A stretch of 64,000 nucleotides of DNA from Actinomycetes bacterium (GTDB lineage: Bacteria > Actinomycetota > Acidimicrobiia > Acidimicrobiales > Acidimicrobilacustridaceae): the NCBI GenBank assembly GCA_029782145.1, contig JAKOVH010000013.1:310001-374000 (forward strand), written 5' to 3'. Positions 16,629 to 27,627 of this stretch are shown one piece after another (position 1 is the stretch's first letter; the number at the start of each line of letters is the position of its first letter). A program made the position numbers and the translations under genes. A model generated the notes under the pieces. The model was given only the letters and a program-made list of their open reading frames with translations. It ran no database searches and was not told the origin of the DNA.

Positions 16629-17948
16629 CTACGCCACGGGCGCGGGGTCGGTCGGGGGCGGGGCTCCCGCCCCGAGCAGCATGAGCTCGGCGGCGTCGAT
16701 CCCCGACCACGGCGTGGCGGCGGGAGGGGCGTTCTCGGTGAGCACCACCCGCAGCAGCGTGCCGGTGAACGTCGCCGCGTCGAGGTCCGGGCGCAGCTGG
16801 CCGGCGGCCTGCGCCGCGGTGGCCTGGGCGACGAACGCGGGGATCGGGTCCCACTGGCTGGTGATGCCGGGCATGGGCATGGCGGCGGTGCCGGCGAAGA
16901 GCAGCACCACCGACTGGGTGAGCGCCGGGAGGCGGCGCAGCTCGTGGGCGCCCAGGGCGAGCATCGCCCGCAGGTCGGTGATGGGGTCTCCGGTGCGGGG
17001 CAGCTCGGCGAGGCGGTCGAACACGTTGAGCAGGAAGATCGACATGGCCAGGCCCGACTTCGACCCGAAGGCCCGCAGCAGCGCCTCCTCGGTGAGGCCC
17101 ATGATCGAGGCGATCTCGTTGAGCCCGACCTCCTGCCAGCCCATGGTGGCGAGCAGCCGGCGCCCGGTGAACACGATCTCCCTCGCCGTGCTCTCGTCGA
17201 TGGAGGGCGGGGCGTGCGCGGCCCGTTCGGCCTTGATCTGCGCCTGGAGGCGCAGGCCCTCCGCCGGCCAGGCGTTCACCTGCCCGATGAGGGCGGGGAG
17301 GGTGCGGGTGTCGTCGATGCGCCGGGTGACGATCATCAGCAGGCCCACCACCACCTGCCCGTAGAGCTCCATGGGGAGCCCTTCGGGGTCCATGCGGTGG
17401 CGGGCCGCCATGGCGTCGCCGAGCATGGCGTACACGGCCTGGAGGCTGGCCCAGTCGAACGGTGGGCGCGGCTCTCGGCCCCAGCCCTCGATGACCTTGG
17501 TGTAGCCGTCGTTCTTGAGCGCCTCGAAGGCGCGGTACCGGGCGGTGAGCTTCTCGGCCACGACGGGGTCGTCCATCTCCGAGAGGAAGCCGAGCCGCAC
17601 CCGCAGCGCCGGGTCGGCGAGCATGATGGTGAACTCGAGGTCGCAGGCGGCCAGCAGCTGGCTCAGCACGTCGTTGCCGGCCGAGGCCACCGCCCCGGCG
17701 GTGTTCGACAGGAGCGTCTCGTAGCCCTCGAAGCTGTGGTGGCCGAGGTGGTCGATCAGGTCGTGGAGGTAGTCCTCGGTGGAGGGCCAGTACGAGTAGA
17801 ACGTGGCGCGGGTGACCTTGGCCGCCTTGGCCAGGCGGGCCACGCTGTAGCCCCCGAACAGCACGGCGGGCGGCTCGTCGACCCAGAGCTGCATCCCGGC
17901 GTCGAGCAGGCGCTGGCGGGTGGGGGTGGGCTCGGCGGTGCTCGCCAC
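16629..17948 (-). CDS. TetR-type regulator with two helix-turn-helix domains
   Basis: 439 residues from the GTG at 17948 (GAGGAG seven bases upstream). Residues about 10-65 are a TetR DNA-binding domain (RLLDAGMQLWVDEP..YSVARLAKAAKVTRATFYSYWPSTEDYLHDL). A second TetR-like unit starts near residue 258 (REIVFTGRRLLATMGWQEVG, then LNEIASIMGLTEEALLRAFGSKSGLAM). Each is followed by a helical ligand-binding-type half, so this is a fused tandem repeat of a normal TetR, about twice the usual length. A 20-bp inverted repeat lies just upstream, and the gene is divergent from a TPR/winged-helix regulator. The ligand is unknown. Confidence 0.85.
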   Translation of the reverse strand: MASTAEPTPTRQRLLDAGMQLWVDEPPAVLFGGYSVARLAKAAKVTRATFYSYWPSTEDYLHDLIDHLGHHSFEGYETLLSNTAGAVASAGNDVLSQLLAACDLEFTIMLADPALRVRLGFLSEMDDPVVAEKLTARYRAFEALKNDGYTKVIEGWGREPRPPFDWASLQAVYAMLGDAMAARHRMDPEGLPMELYGQVVVGLLMIVTRRIDDTRTLPALIGQVNAWPAEGLRLQAQIKAERAAHAPPSIDESTAREIVFTGRRLLATMGWQEVGLNEIASIMGLTEEALLRAFGSKSGLAMSIFLLNVFDRLAELPRTGDPITDLRAMLALGAHELRRLPALTQSVVLLFAGTAAMPMPGITSQWDPIPAFVAQATAAQAAGQLRPDLDAATFTGTLLRVVLTENAPPAATPWSGIDAAELMLLGAGAPPPTDPAPVA

Positions 17949-17967
17949 GGTGGTGCTCCTCGGGTCC

Positions 17968-17987
17968 GGTAGACAGTCGTGTCTACC
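17968..17987. promoter_or_regulatory. 20-bp inverted repeat, putative TetR operator
   Basis: GGTAGACA-GTCG-TGTCTACC has perfect 8-bp arms. It is 20 bp upstream of the TetR-like start codon and about 125 bp upstream of the divergent regulator, the expected place for an autoregulatory operator. Confidence 0.65.
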
Positions 17988-18007
17988 ACGCCCGCCACAG
18001 CTGGGCA

Positions 18008-18036
18008 TTGACGTCGAGCGTGGTCGCGGGTTTGCT
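18008..18036 (+). promoter_or_regulatory. possible promoter of the TPR regulator
   Basis: TTGACG at 18008-18013 is followed after 17 bases by TTTGCT at 18031-18036. The -35 matches well and the -10 weakly. It lies between the putative TetR operator and the start codon at 18111. Confidence 0.35.
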
Positions 18037-18110
18037 GTGAGCGCCCGAGCCGGGACCTCGTCCCGTGCCACCCCGTTCGCCCCGCCGGGAGCCAGGACCC
18101 ACCAGCCTCG

Positions 18111-19862
18111 ATGACCGACACGCCGATCGCCAACGTCGACGTCGACGTGCCGGATCAGACCGTTGCGCTCTCCGCCGAGGTGCTCGACGAGCTCGAGCGG
18201 GCTGCGCCGGAGGTGCTCACGCGGGGCCTGCCCGGCCGCGTCATCGGCCAGTCCGACGCCCTCCTCGCCGCCGACCTCGACGGCCGGCCGTGGAGCCAGC
18301 TGCTGGCGGCCGCGGTGTGCCACGACGTGCACCGGGGCGACCTTCGCGCCCAGGAGCTGGTCAGGGCCGCCTGGAAGGGGTTCGAGGCGACCGGCGACCG
18401 CACGGGCATGGGCATGGCCGCCCACGTGCGGGCGAACCTGGCGCTCGGCCGCGGCGACATCCCGGCGGCGGTGGCCTGGTGGCGCCGGGCCGAGGAGCTG
18501 CTCGGCCAGGGCCCGGTGCGCACCGCCATGGTCGCCCACAGCTCCCTCGACGCCTACGCCAAGGGCGACCTCGCCGAGGCCGAGCGCTGCGCCAGGGACG
18601 CGCTGCTGGCGGCCGACGCAGCCGGCGACCGGCGGGGCACCATCGTGCCGCTCGTCTACCTGGCGCTCTACGCGTTCTGCGCCGGCGACCTCGACCGGCT
18701 CGACCACGTGCTGCGCACCGCCGAGACCACCCTCGCCGAGCTGAGCGAGCCCGAGGCCCGCAACGACGGCGCCCTGGTGGCGGGCTTCCGCGGCGTGCTC
18801 GAGGCGGTCCGGGGCAACCAGGCCGAGTCCGACCGCCACTTCGCCGAGGGGCTGCGGCGGGCCGACGCCGACGACGCTCCGTGGTACGACGCCATCGTGC
18901 GCACGCTGCGGGCGGAGTTCTCGGCGCCGTGGGCGCCGCACCGTTCGCTGCTCGACGCCCGCCAGGCCCGGACCGACGCCGAGCGCCTCGGTGACCGCTG
19001 GTGGCACGGCCTGGCCCGCCTGGCCGAGGGCACGGCGCTGAGCGAGCTCGGCCAGCTCGACGCGGCCCGCGACGTGCTCGTCGTGGCCATCGACGAGCTG
19101 TCGAACCCGCTGGAGCGGGCGTGGGCCCAGATGCAGCTCGGCGAGGTGCTGCTGCGGTGCTCCGAGCGCCCCGCCGCCCGTGCGCACCTCGACCTGGCCC
19201 GCCAGGCCTTCGAGTCCGCCGGTGCCCGCTGGTGGGCCACCCGCTGCGCGCTGGCCATGGGCTCGGCCGACCGCGACCGGGGCGGCCGCTGGGTGCAGCT
19301 GGCCCGCACCACGGCGGCGGCCGACCCGGCCTACGAGCGGCTCTTCGAACCGGCCCAGGACCTGCGCATCGACGTGATGGGCCGTCCCTCGGTCGTCCTC
19401 GACGGCGATCGGGTCCAGTTCCTCACCCGCCACGCCGAGCTGGCCGTGTACCTGTTGGCCATCGCCCGGGCGGTCGGGCTGGCGGGCCTGGCCCCGGCGG
19501 AGCTGATCGCCACGTTGTGGCCCGGTGTCGACGAACGGCGCGCCGGGTCGCGGCTGCGCACCGTGCTGTGGCAGGCCCGCAACGCGCTGGGCGCCGAGGC
19601 GTGGCGCGTGCAGCGCCGGCGTGACCTGGTGTCGATCGACCTCACCGGGGTGGCGGTCGACCTGCGAGATGAGTTGTTCGCCCGTCGGGAACGGTCGGCC
19701 GCCGCGGGGCTCGCGGCCGCCGGCGACACGGTCCCCGACGGGCAGGTTCGGGCGGCGAAACCCAGCGGCAGGGGTGGTGACGGCGGCATGGTCGCCGTCA
19801 CCACCGACTGCCTGCTCACCGGCTGGGACGTCGCCTTCCCCCCATCCCTCGACCTCGCCTAG
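18111..19862 (+). CDS. TPR-repeat regulator with C-terminal SARP/OmpR-type winged helix
   Basis: 583 residues. About 400 N-terminal residues are helical repeats of tetratricopeptide type (AQELVRAAWKGFEATGDRTG, AVAWWRRAEELLG, LAEGTALSELGQLDAARDVL). From about residue 418 a winged-helix domain follows (LRIDVMGRPSVVLDGDRVQF, LAPAELIATLWPGVDERRAG, SRLRTVLWQARNAL), like the DNA-binding part of SARP and bacterial-transcriptional-activator proteins. The order is reversed relative to classical SARPs, which carry the DNA-binding domain first. Its targets are unknown. The neighbouring tandem TetR and the shared upstream region suggest cross-regulation. Confidence 0.75.
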   Translation: MTDTPIANVDVDVPDQTVALSAEVLDELERAAPEVLTRGLPGRVIGQSDALLAADLDGRPWSQLLAAAVCHDVHRGDLRAQELVRAAWKGFEATGDRTGMGMAAHVRANLALGRGDIPAAVAWWRRAEELLGQGPVRTAMVAHSSLDAYAKGDLAEAERCARDALLAADAAGDRRGTIVPLVYLALYAFCAGDLDRLDHVLRTAETTLAELSEPEARNDGALVAGFRGVLEAVRGNQAESDRHFAEGLRRADADDAPWYDAIVRTLRAEFSAPWAPHRSLLDARQARTDAERLGDRWWHGLARLAEGTALSELGQLDAARDVLVVAIDELSNPLERAWAQMQLGEVLLRCSERPAARAHLDLARQAFESAGARWWATRCALAMGSADRDRGGRWVQLARTTAAADPAYERLFEPAQDLRIDVMGRPSVVLDGDRVQFLTRHAELAVYLLAIARAVGLAGLAPAELIATLWPGVDERRAGSRLRTVLWQARNALGAEAWRVQRRRDLVSIDLTGVAVDLRDELFARRERSAAAGLAAAGDTVPDGQVRAAKPSGRGGDGGMVAVTTDCLLTGWDVAFPPSLDLA

Positions 19863-19892
19863 CCTGCCGGGCAGTTCCCGCCCCTCTTCCGC

Positions 19893-19940
19893 AACCTGTG
19901 CCCGTATCTGTCCCCAGAGGGACACATTCGGGCACGGGTT
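19893..19940. repeat. 50-nt palindromic element, copy 2
   Basis: AACCTGTGCCCG and CGGGCACGGGTT form the arms, with one mismatch to the consensus, around a variable inner stem (TCTGTCCCC...GGGACACA). It lies between the TPR regulator and the nuclease-like gene, whose far end carries four more copies. Confidence 0.9.
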
Positions 19941-20013
19941 CGCCAAAGGAGGCAGGGCGACCTCGAGCCTTCGGACTCCACGGCCTCGGACACGAGCAGG
20001 TGGAGGGAGCCCG

Positions 20014-20946
20014 ATGGCATCGGGACGGCGACGGGAGATGCTGGATCTCGCAGCTAGGCAGCACGGGGCGTTCAGCACCGCCCAGGCGGTCGACGCCGGC
20101 ATGACGATCAGCGGCCTGCGGGCCTGGGCCCGGGTCGGCGGCATCCGACAGGTGCGGCCCGGGGTCTGGGTCCCGGCCGGCGTGCCGCCGAGCGAGCGGC
20201 TCGACGCCATGGCCGCCGTGCTGCGCCAGGGCGACGGGGCGACCTTGGCCCTGTCGTCGGCCGGTTGGGTCTGGGACGTGCCGGGCCACGACCTCGCCCC
20301 CATCTCGTTGCTGCGGGCCCGTCCGGACCGCCGACGCCGCCACCAGCGTCGGGCCCACACGTCGACGGCGCTGCACGGCGACGACGTCACGACGCGCGGC
20401 GGGTTGCCGGTGACCACGCCGACCCGCACCATCTTCGACCTCGCCGGTCGTCAGCACCCCGAACGGACAAGGCGGGACCTCAACAACCTCATGGCACGGG
20501 GGCTGGTGCGGCTCGAACAGCTCGAGGCGCAGCTCGACCGGTTGGCCTGCCGTGGTCGGCCGGGCATCGCCGTCATGCGGGAGCGGATCGTCGCCCTGCG
20601 AGAGGGTGAGGCACCGACCGAGAGCTCGCTGGAGCTGACGTGCCGAGAGATCCTCCACACGGCCGGGTTCCGGGACCTCGAGCAGCAGGTCCGCCTGGGT
20701 GACGACGAGGGCTTCATCGCCCGGGTGGACTTCGTGCAGCGCTCGCTGCGGATCGCCATCGAGGTCGACAGCGACCGGTTCCACGGCGGGTTGCTCGACC
20801 GGATGCTCGACGAGGCCAAGACGGCGAGGCTCGAGGCCGCCGGGTGGCTCGTGGTGCGCATCACGGAGCGGGAGATCTTCCATCAGCGGGCGGCCCTGAT
20901 CCAGCGGCTGCGCCATGTCCTGGCGCAGGCCCGTCACCGAACCTGA
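20014..20946 (+). CDS. AbiEi-antitoxin-like / DUF559 nuclease-fold protein
   Basis: 310 residues from the ATG at 20014 with GGAGG upstream. The N-terminus (REMLDLAARQHGAFSTAQAV, then GLRAWARVGGIRQVRPGVW) is the winged-helix segment of AbiEi-type antitoxin proteins. The C-terminus (TESSLELTCREIL, VDFVQRSLRIAIEVDSDRFH, KTARLEAAGWLVVRIT) matches the DUF559/Vsr-like restriction-endonuclease fold with conserved Asp, Glu-x-Asp and Lys positions. No partner toxin gene is adjacent. The gene is bracketed by palindromic elements, and its TGA stop lies inside the first downstream element, so the palindrome may have inserted there or moved together with the gene. Confidence 0.7.
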   Translation: MASGRRREMLDLAARQHGAFSTAQAVDAGMTISGLRAWARVGGIRQVRPGVWVPAGVPPSERLDAMAAVLRQGDGATLALSSAGWVWDVPGHDLAPISLLRARPDRRRRHQRRAHTSTALHGDDVTTRGGLPVTTPTRTIFDLAGRQHPERTRRDLNNLMARGLVRLEQLEAQLDRLACRGRPGIAVMRERIVALREGEAPTESSLELTCREILHTAGFRDLEQQVRLGDDEGFIARVDFVQRSLRIAIEVDSDRFHGGLLDRMLDEAKTARLEAAGWLVVRITEREIFHQRAALIQRLRHVLAQARHRT

Positions 20947-21171
20947 GCCCGGATGTGTCCCCGGAGGGACCGATTCGGGCACAGGTTCGGGGTGGGGGTT
21001 GAACCTGTGCCCGGTTCTGTCCCCGGAGGGACCGATTCGGGCGCAGGTTGGGGGAGGGGGTTGAACCTGTGCCTGGATGTGTCCTCAGAGGGACCGATTC
21101 GGGCACAGGTTGGGGGGGGTTGAACCTGTGCCCGGATGTGTCCTCAGAAGGACCGATTCGGGCACAGGTTC
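20939..21171. repeat. array of four 50-nt palindromic elements
   Basis: Copies lie at 20939-20988, 21001-21049, 21063-21111 and 21122-21171, with a period of 59-62 bases and G-rich spacers of 10-13 bases. All share GAACCTG.GCC.G and CGGGC.CAGGTT arms and a subtype-specific centre (TGTCCCCGGAGGGACCGATT or a close variant). The first copy contains the stop codon of the nuclease-like gene. The array fills the gap before the GH63 gene, apart from a G/A-rich run at 21172-21255. The spacers are too short and low-complexity for a CRISPR array. Confidence 0.95.
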
Positions 21172-21255
21172 GGGGAGGGGTGCCGGTTCGGGGGAGGGGG
21201 AGGGGGAGGGTGGATGAGACGGGGGCGGGGGTGGGCGAGGTGGTAGACACGAGGC

Positions 21256-24057
<2,802 letters not shown>

Positions 24058-24098
24058 GCGGGCCGGCACGCGACCCGCGCACCCGCCCGGAGGACGTC

Positions 24099-24118
24099 GG
24101 GGGGCCGGGCCGCCCCCC
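24099..24118. terminator. GC-only hairpin between convergent genes
   Basis: GGGGGGC and GCCCCCC arms flank a 6-nt loop. It lies 42 bases after the GH63 stop and before the 3' end of the convergent PAS gene. No U-tract is visible. Confidence 0.45.
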
Positions 24119-24253
24119 GGTCGGCCCGGCCCCTCCGAGATCCGCCACCCCCCGATTCGGCAACCCTGCGGGCACGGACGCAGCGGGATCGACGGCGGGG
24201 AACGGTCCGGACGGGTGCTGGTCGTTCGAGTGTCCTCGCGCGCACAGTGTTCG

Positions 24254-25192
24254 TCAAGCAGGCCGGTGAGGAGGGGCCGTATGGCCCACTGCCGGGCGGG
24301 CGCCGGCCTCGGCCAGCTGCTGCTCGGCCTGCTGCAACCGCCGCTCGGTCTCGTGCAGGCGCTGCTCGGTCTCGCGCAGGCGCTGCTCGGCGTGGGCGAG
24401 GGCGGTGACGTCGACGACCTGCACGGCGTAGTACATCGGCTCGCCCTGCCAGTCGGGCACGAGCGACCCGGTGAGGCCCACCACCAGCGGGTGCGGCGGC
24501 TGGCCGAAGCGCACGGTGAGCGAGTGGGTGTCGGACAGGTCGTGCAGCAGCGCCCGCTCCTCCTGGGCGCGCTCGCGGTCGTCGGGGTGCACCAGCTCGG
24601 CGAAGGGCACGTCGAGCAGCGCCCGGGGCTCGAGGCCCACCAGCTCGCCGAGGGCCCGGTTGGCCCGCAGGATGCGAGCGTCGAGGCTGCACTGGGCCAG
24701 CCCGATCGCCGAGTGCTCGAACATCCGCGATAGCCGGTGGGTCACCTCCTCGGCGATGCGCTCCGACTCGCGCACCCGGCCCCCGGGTCGGGCGCTCATC
24801 ACCAGCACGGTGCGCTCCGACTCGAGCTGCACGGTGCAGGCCACCGCCTCGACGGCGAGCCACGTGTCGTAGGCCGACGCCAGCCGGTAGGTGACCGGCT
24901 CCTTGATGCCGGGCCCGGTGGCCCGGGCGCTGACCAGCAGCTCCAGGGCGAGGGCCTGGTCGTCCTGGTGGAGCAGCTGCACCACGTTGCGCCCCGTCCA
25001 GTGCTCGCGGGGCCAGCCCAGCACGGCCTCCGCGGTGGCGTTGTACCAGAGGATGTCGCCGCTCTCGCTGAGCACCACGATCAGCTCGGGGAGGTGGTCG
25101 GGAAGACGGCGGATGAGCCCGGCGAGGGTCATCGGGATGCCGGCGACCCCGCCGGTCGGGGGGACCTCGTCGTGCACTGCCACGTCTCCCAT
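24254..25192 (-). CDS. double-PAS sensor protein without output domain
   Basis: 312 residues from the ATG at 25192. The first PAS domain (PELIVVLSESGDILWYNATA, VLGWPREHWTGRNVVQLLHQ) and the second (MFEHSAIGLAQCSLDARILR, LGELVGLEPRALLDVPFAEL) are clear. After them comes a heptad-rich coiled coil (LRETEQRLHETERRLQQAEQ) and a short tail. There is no kinase, GGDEF or phosphatase domain, so it probably works by oligomerising with another protein. It is divergent from the isopentenyl-diphosphate isomerase gene across about 200 bases. Confidence 0.8.
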   Translation of the reverse strand: MGDVAVHDEVPPTGGVAGIPMTLAGLIRRLPDHLPELIVVLSESGDILWYNATAEAVLGWPREHWTGRNVVQLLHQDDQALALELLVSARATGPGIKEPVTYRLASAYDTWLAVEAVACTVQLESERTVLVMSARPGGRVRESERIAEEVTHRLSRMFEHSAIGLAQCSLDARILRANRALGELVGLEPRALLDVPFAELVHPDDRERAQEERALLHDLSDTHSLTVRFGQPPHPLVVGLTGSLVPDWQGEPMYYAVQVVDVTALAHAEQRLRETEQRLHETERRLQQAEQQLAEAGARPAVGHTAPPHRPA

Positions 25193-25395
25193 GGTGCACC
25201 ACCAGGCGGCCGCGCCGGTAGCACGCGGCGGGCCCCCGGTGGCCCGGGGGACGGGCCTTGGGTTGCTCCGGCGGCGGGCTCCGGCGGCGCCCTCCGCTGC
25301 CGGGTCGGGGGAGCTCGGGCGGCGGATGTGGGCTCCGACCCGACATCGGGGCCGAGGCGGGTAGGACACTGGGCCTGCCCGACCACGAGGTCCCG

Positions 25396-26517
25396 ATGGC
25401 CGACCAACCACAGCCTGCTCCGCCCCCCTCCGATGCGCCGTCGACCTCGGCGCGCAAGCGCGACCACCTGCGCATCGTGCTGGCCGACCAGCACGCGGCC
25501 GGCGTCGACCCGGGGTGGTCCGACGTGCGGGTGGTGCCCCGGGCGCTGCCGGTCGGCTCTCCCGCCGACGTCGAGCTCGGCACCGAGCTGCTCGGCCACC
25601 ACCTGCGGGCGCCGCTGGTGCTGGCCGGCATGACCGGCGGCTTCGCCGGCGCCGAGCGGCTCAACGCCGCCCTGGGCCAGGCGGCCGAGGAGCTCGGCCT
25701 CGCCGTGGGTGTCGGCTCGCAGCGCGCCGCCCTGGCCGACCCCTCCCTGGCCGGCACCTTCGCCGCCGTGCGCCGCAACGCCCCGACCGCCCTGGTGATG
25801 GCCAACATCGGCGCCGCCCAGCTCGTCGACCAGGCGGGCGCCCCGGCCCTCGGCGTCGACGACCTGCAGCGGGCCGTCGAGATGGTCGACGCCGACGTGC
25901 TGGCCATCCACCTCAACCTGGTGCAGGAGCTGGTGCAGGCCGAGGGCGACCGGTGCTTCGACGGCGTCCTCGGGGCCGTGGAGCGGGCGGTCGCCGCGCT
26001 CGACGTGCCCGTGCTGGCCAAGGAGACGGGTGCCGGGCTCGACCGGGAGTCGGCCCGCCAGCTGGTGGAGGTGGGCGTGGCCGCCCTCGACGTCGGCGGG
26101 GCCGGCGGCACGAGCTTCGCCCGGGTGGAGCGCGAGCGGGGCGGGGAGCGCTCGTCCCGCCTGGGCGAGATGCTCGACTCGTGGGGGATCCCCACCGCCG
26201 CGGCCGTGCTCGAAGCCCGTGGTCTCGGCGTGCCGGTGATCGCCACCGGCGGCGTGCGCTCGGGGCTCGACGCGGCACGGGCGCTCGCTCTGGGCGCCAG
26301 CGCGGTGGGCCTGGGCCGGCCGGCCGCCGAGGCCGCGGTGCAGGGCGTGGGGCCCCTCGTGGCGCGGCTGCACGACCTGTGCGACGAGCTGCGCACGGCG
26401 ATGGTGCTGGCCGGCGCCATGCGGCCGGCCGAGCTCGCCGACCCGGTGCTCTCGGGGGCGACCCTGGAGTGGGCCCGCCAGCGCTCCCTCCTGGAGCGGG
26501 GGAGCTCGCTGCCCTAG
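25396..26517 (+). CDS. fni: type 2 isopentenyl-diphosphate delta-isomerase (FMN)
   Basis: 373 residues from the ATG at 25396. RKRDHLRI near residue 23, PLVLAGMTGGFAGAERLNAA, VGVGSQRAAL, HLNLVQELVQAEGDRCFDG, PVLAKETGAGLD, DVGGAGGTSFARVERER and VIATGGVRSGLDAARALALG are the FMN-binding TIM-barrel motifs of Idi-2. The enzyme interconverts IPP and DMAPP. It faces the crtB-crtI-crtE operon and so provides the C5 units for carotenoid synthesis. The 3' end carries a 20-bp tandem duplication that contains the stop codon. Confidence 0.92.
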   Translation: MADQPQPAPPPSDAPSTSARKRDHLRIVLADQHAAGVDPGWSDVRVVPRALPVGSPADVELGTELLGHHLRAPLVLAGMTGGFAGAERLNAALGQAAEELGLAVGVGSQRAALADPSLAGTFAAVRRNAPTALVMANIGAAQLVDQAGAPALGVDDLQRAVEMVDADVLAIHLNLVQELVQAEGDRCFDGVLGAVERAVAALDVPVLAKETGAGLDRESARQLVEVGVAALDVGGAGGTSFARVERERGGERSSRLGEMLDSWGIPTAAAVLEARGLGVPVIATGGVRSGLDAARALALGASAVGLGRPAAEAAVQGVGPLVARLHDLCDELRTAMVLAGAMRPAELADPVLSGATLEWARQRSLLERGSSLP

Positions 26518-26539
26518 CCGGGGGCTCGCTGCCCTAGCC
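26501..26539. repeat. 20-bp tandem duplication over the fni stop codon
   Basis: GGAGCTCGCTGCCCTAGCC at 26501-26519 is repeated as GGGGCTCGCTGCCCTAGCC at 26521-26539. Each copy carries the TAG stop. Degenerate further copies follow to about 26630. Confidence 0.85.
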
Positions 26540-26652
26540 CGCGACTCGCCGCCCTGGCCCCGGGGCTCGCTCTCCGAGCGGCAGGGCTGGCTGTCCGAGC
26601 GACCGGGCTCGCTGCTCTCGCGCCGGCGCCTGTCCCCGCCCGGGCGCTTGGC

Positions 26653-27627
26653 TCAACGCCGGCGCTCGCCTCGGCCGCGCTGGCGGCGGCTGCCGACCAC
26701 GGCCGAGGCCACGGCGAGGGCCTTGTCGCGGCGCGGCACCCGGGCCCGCACGCTGAACACGTCGTAGCCGTTGGCCTCGATCCGCTCGAGGATGGCGCTG
26801 TAGAGCGTGCGGGCGGCGGCGATGCCTGCGGCCGACGACGCCGGCAGGTGGCCGATGCCGGCGTCGGCCTGCACGTACAGGGCCCGGTTGCGCTCGATCT
26901 CGAAGGCCATGAGCGACCGCCAGGCGTCGTCGACGGTGCGCCGCTCGGGATCGGCGCCGAAGCGCTCGAGGTCCTCCAGTGGCAGGTACACCCGGCCCCG
27001 GTCGAGGTCTTCACCGACGTCGCGCAGGAAGTTGGTGAGCTGGAAGGCGTTGCCCAGCGCCCGTGCGCCGGCCAGGGCGAGCGCCGGTTGCGCCGGTTCG
27101 AGGATCGGGAGCATCAGCTCGCCGATCACCGCGGCCGAGCCGTCCATGTAGCCGAGCACGTCGTCCCAGGTGGCGTAGCGGGTGACGGTGAGGTCCATCC
27201 GCATCGACCGCAGGAAGCGCACGAACAGGTCGCGCCCGAGGTCGAACGCCTTGGCCGTGTGTACCACCGCCTTGAGCACGAGGTCGTCCGAGCGGCCCCG
27301 CGCCAGGTCGGCGAAGAACCGCGCCTCGAAGCGGTCGAGGGCCAGCCGCCGCTCGTCGAGCGTTCCGAAGGCGGGGTCGTCGACGATCTCGTCGGCGTAG
27401 CGGCAGAAGCCGTAGAGGGCGTGGACGTGGTGTCGCTTCACCGCCGGCAGCCCGAAGGTCGCCCAGTAGTAGGTCGTGCCATGGCGTCGGTTGAGGGCCC
27501 GGCAGGCGGCGTAGCTCTGCTCGAGCGTGGGAACGGGAGCGGGGGCAGGGGAACCGGCGGGGGAAGCAACACGGCCTGGAGCGGTGCGGCGACCGGGCGG
27601 GGTCCGGCGGCCGGCGGTGGCGGTCAT
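26653..27627 (-). CDS. crtB: phytoene/squalene synthase family, probable phytoene synthase
   Basis: 324 residues from the ATG at 27627. The two aspartate-rich motifs are CRYADEIVDDP (Asp79-Asp83) and RDVGEDLDRGR (Asp203-Asp207), with QLTNFLRD between the helices, as in trans-isoprenyl-diphosphate synthases that condense two GGPP into phytoene. The N-terminal 25 residues are low-complexity. The ATG overlaps the crtI stop (ATGA), so both are co-translated. Lying with crtI and crtE makes phytoene, rather than squalene, the likely product. Confidence 0.92.
   Translation of the reverse strand: MTATAGRRTPPGRRTAPGRVASPAGSPAPAPVPTLEQSYAACRALNRRHGTTYYWATFGLPAVKRHHVHALYGFCRYADEIVDDPAFGTLDERRLALDRFEARFFADLARGRSDDLVLKAVVHTAKAFDLGRDLFVRFLRSMRMDLTVTRYATWDDVLGYMDGSAAVIGELMLPILEPAQPALALAGARALGNAFQLTNFLRDVGEDLDRGRVYLPLEDLERFGADPERRTVDDAWRSLMAFEIERNRALYVQADAGIGHLPASSAAGIAAARTLYSAILERIEANGYDVFSVRARVPRRDKALAVASAVVGSRRQRGRGERRR

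Noticed and set aside
17949..20432. Extension of the TetR frame over the divergent regulator and nuclease gene
   Set aside because: A GAGGAG site precedes GTG 17948, and the extension is antisense to two recognisable proteins.
20014..20946. Type IV toxin-antitoxin pair
   Set aside because: The AbiEi-like winged helix is present, but neither adjacent gene encodes an AbiEii-type nucleotidyltransferase toxin.
20939..21171. CRISPR-like regular array
   Set aside because: The repeated units are themselves long palindromes with 10-13-nt G-rich spacers. There are no unique spacers of normal length and no cas gene.
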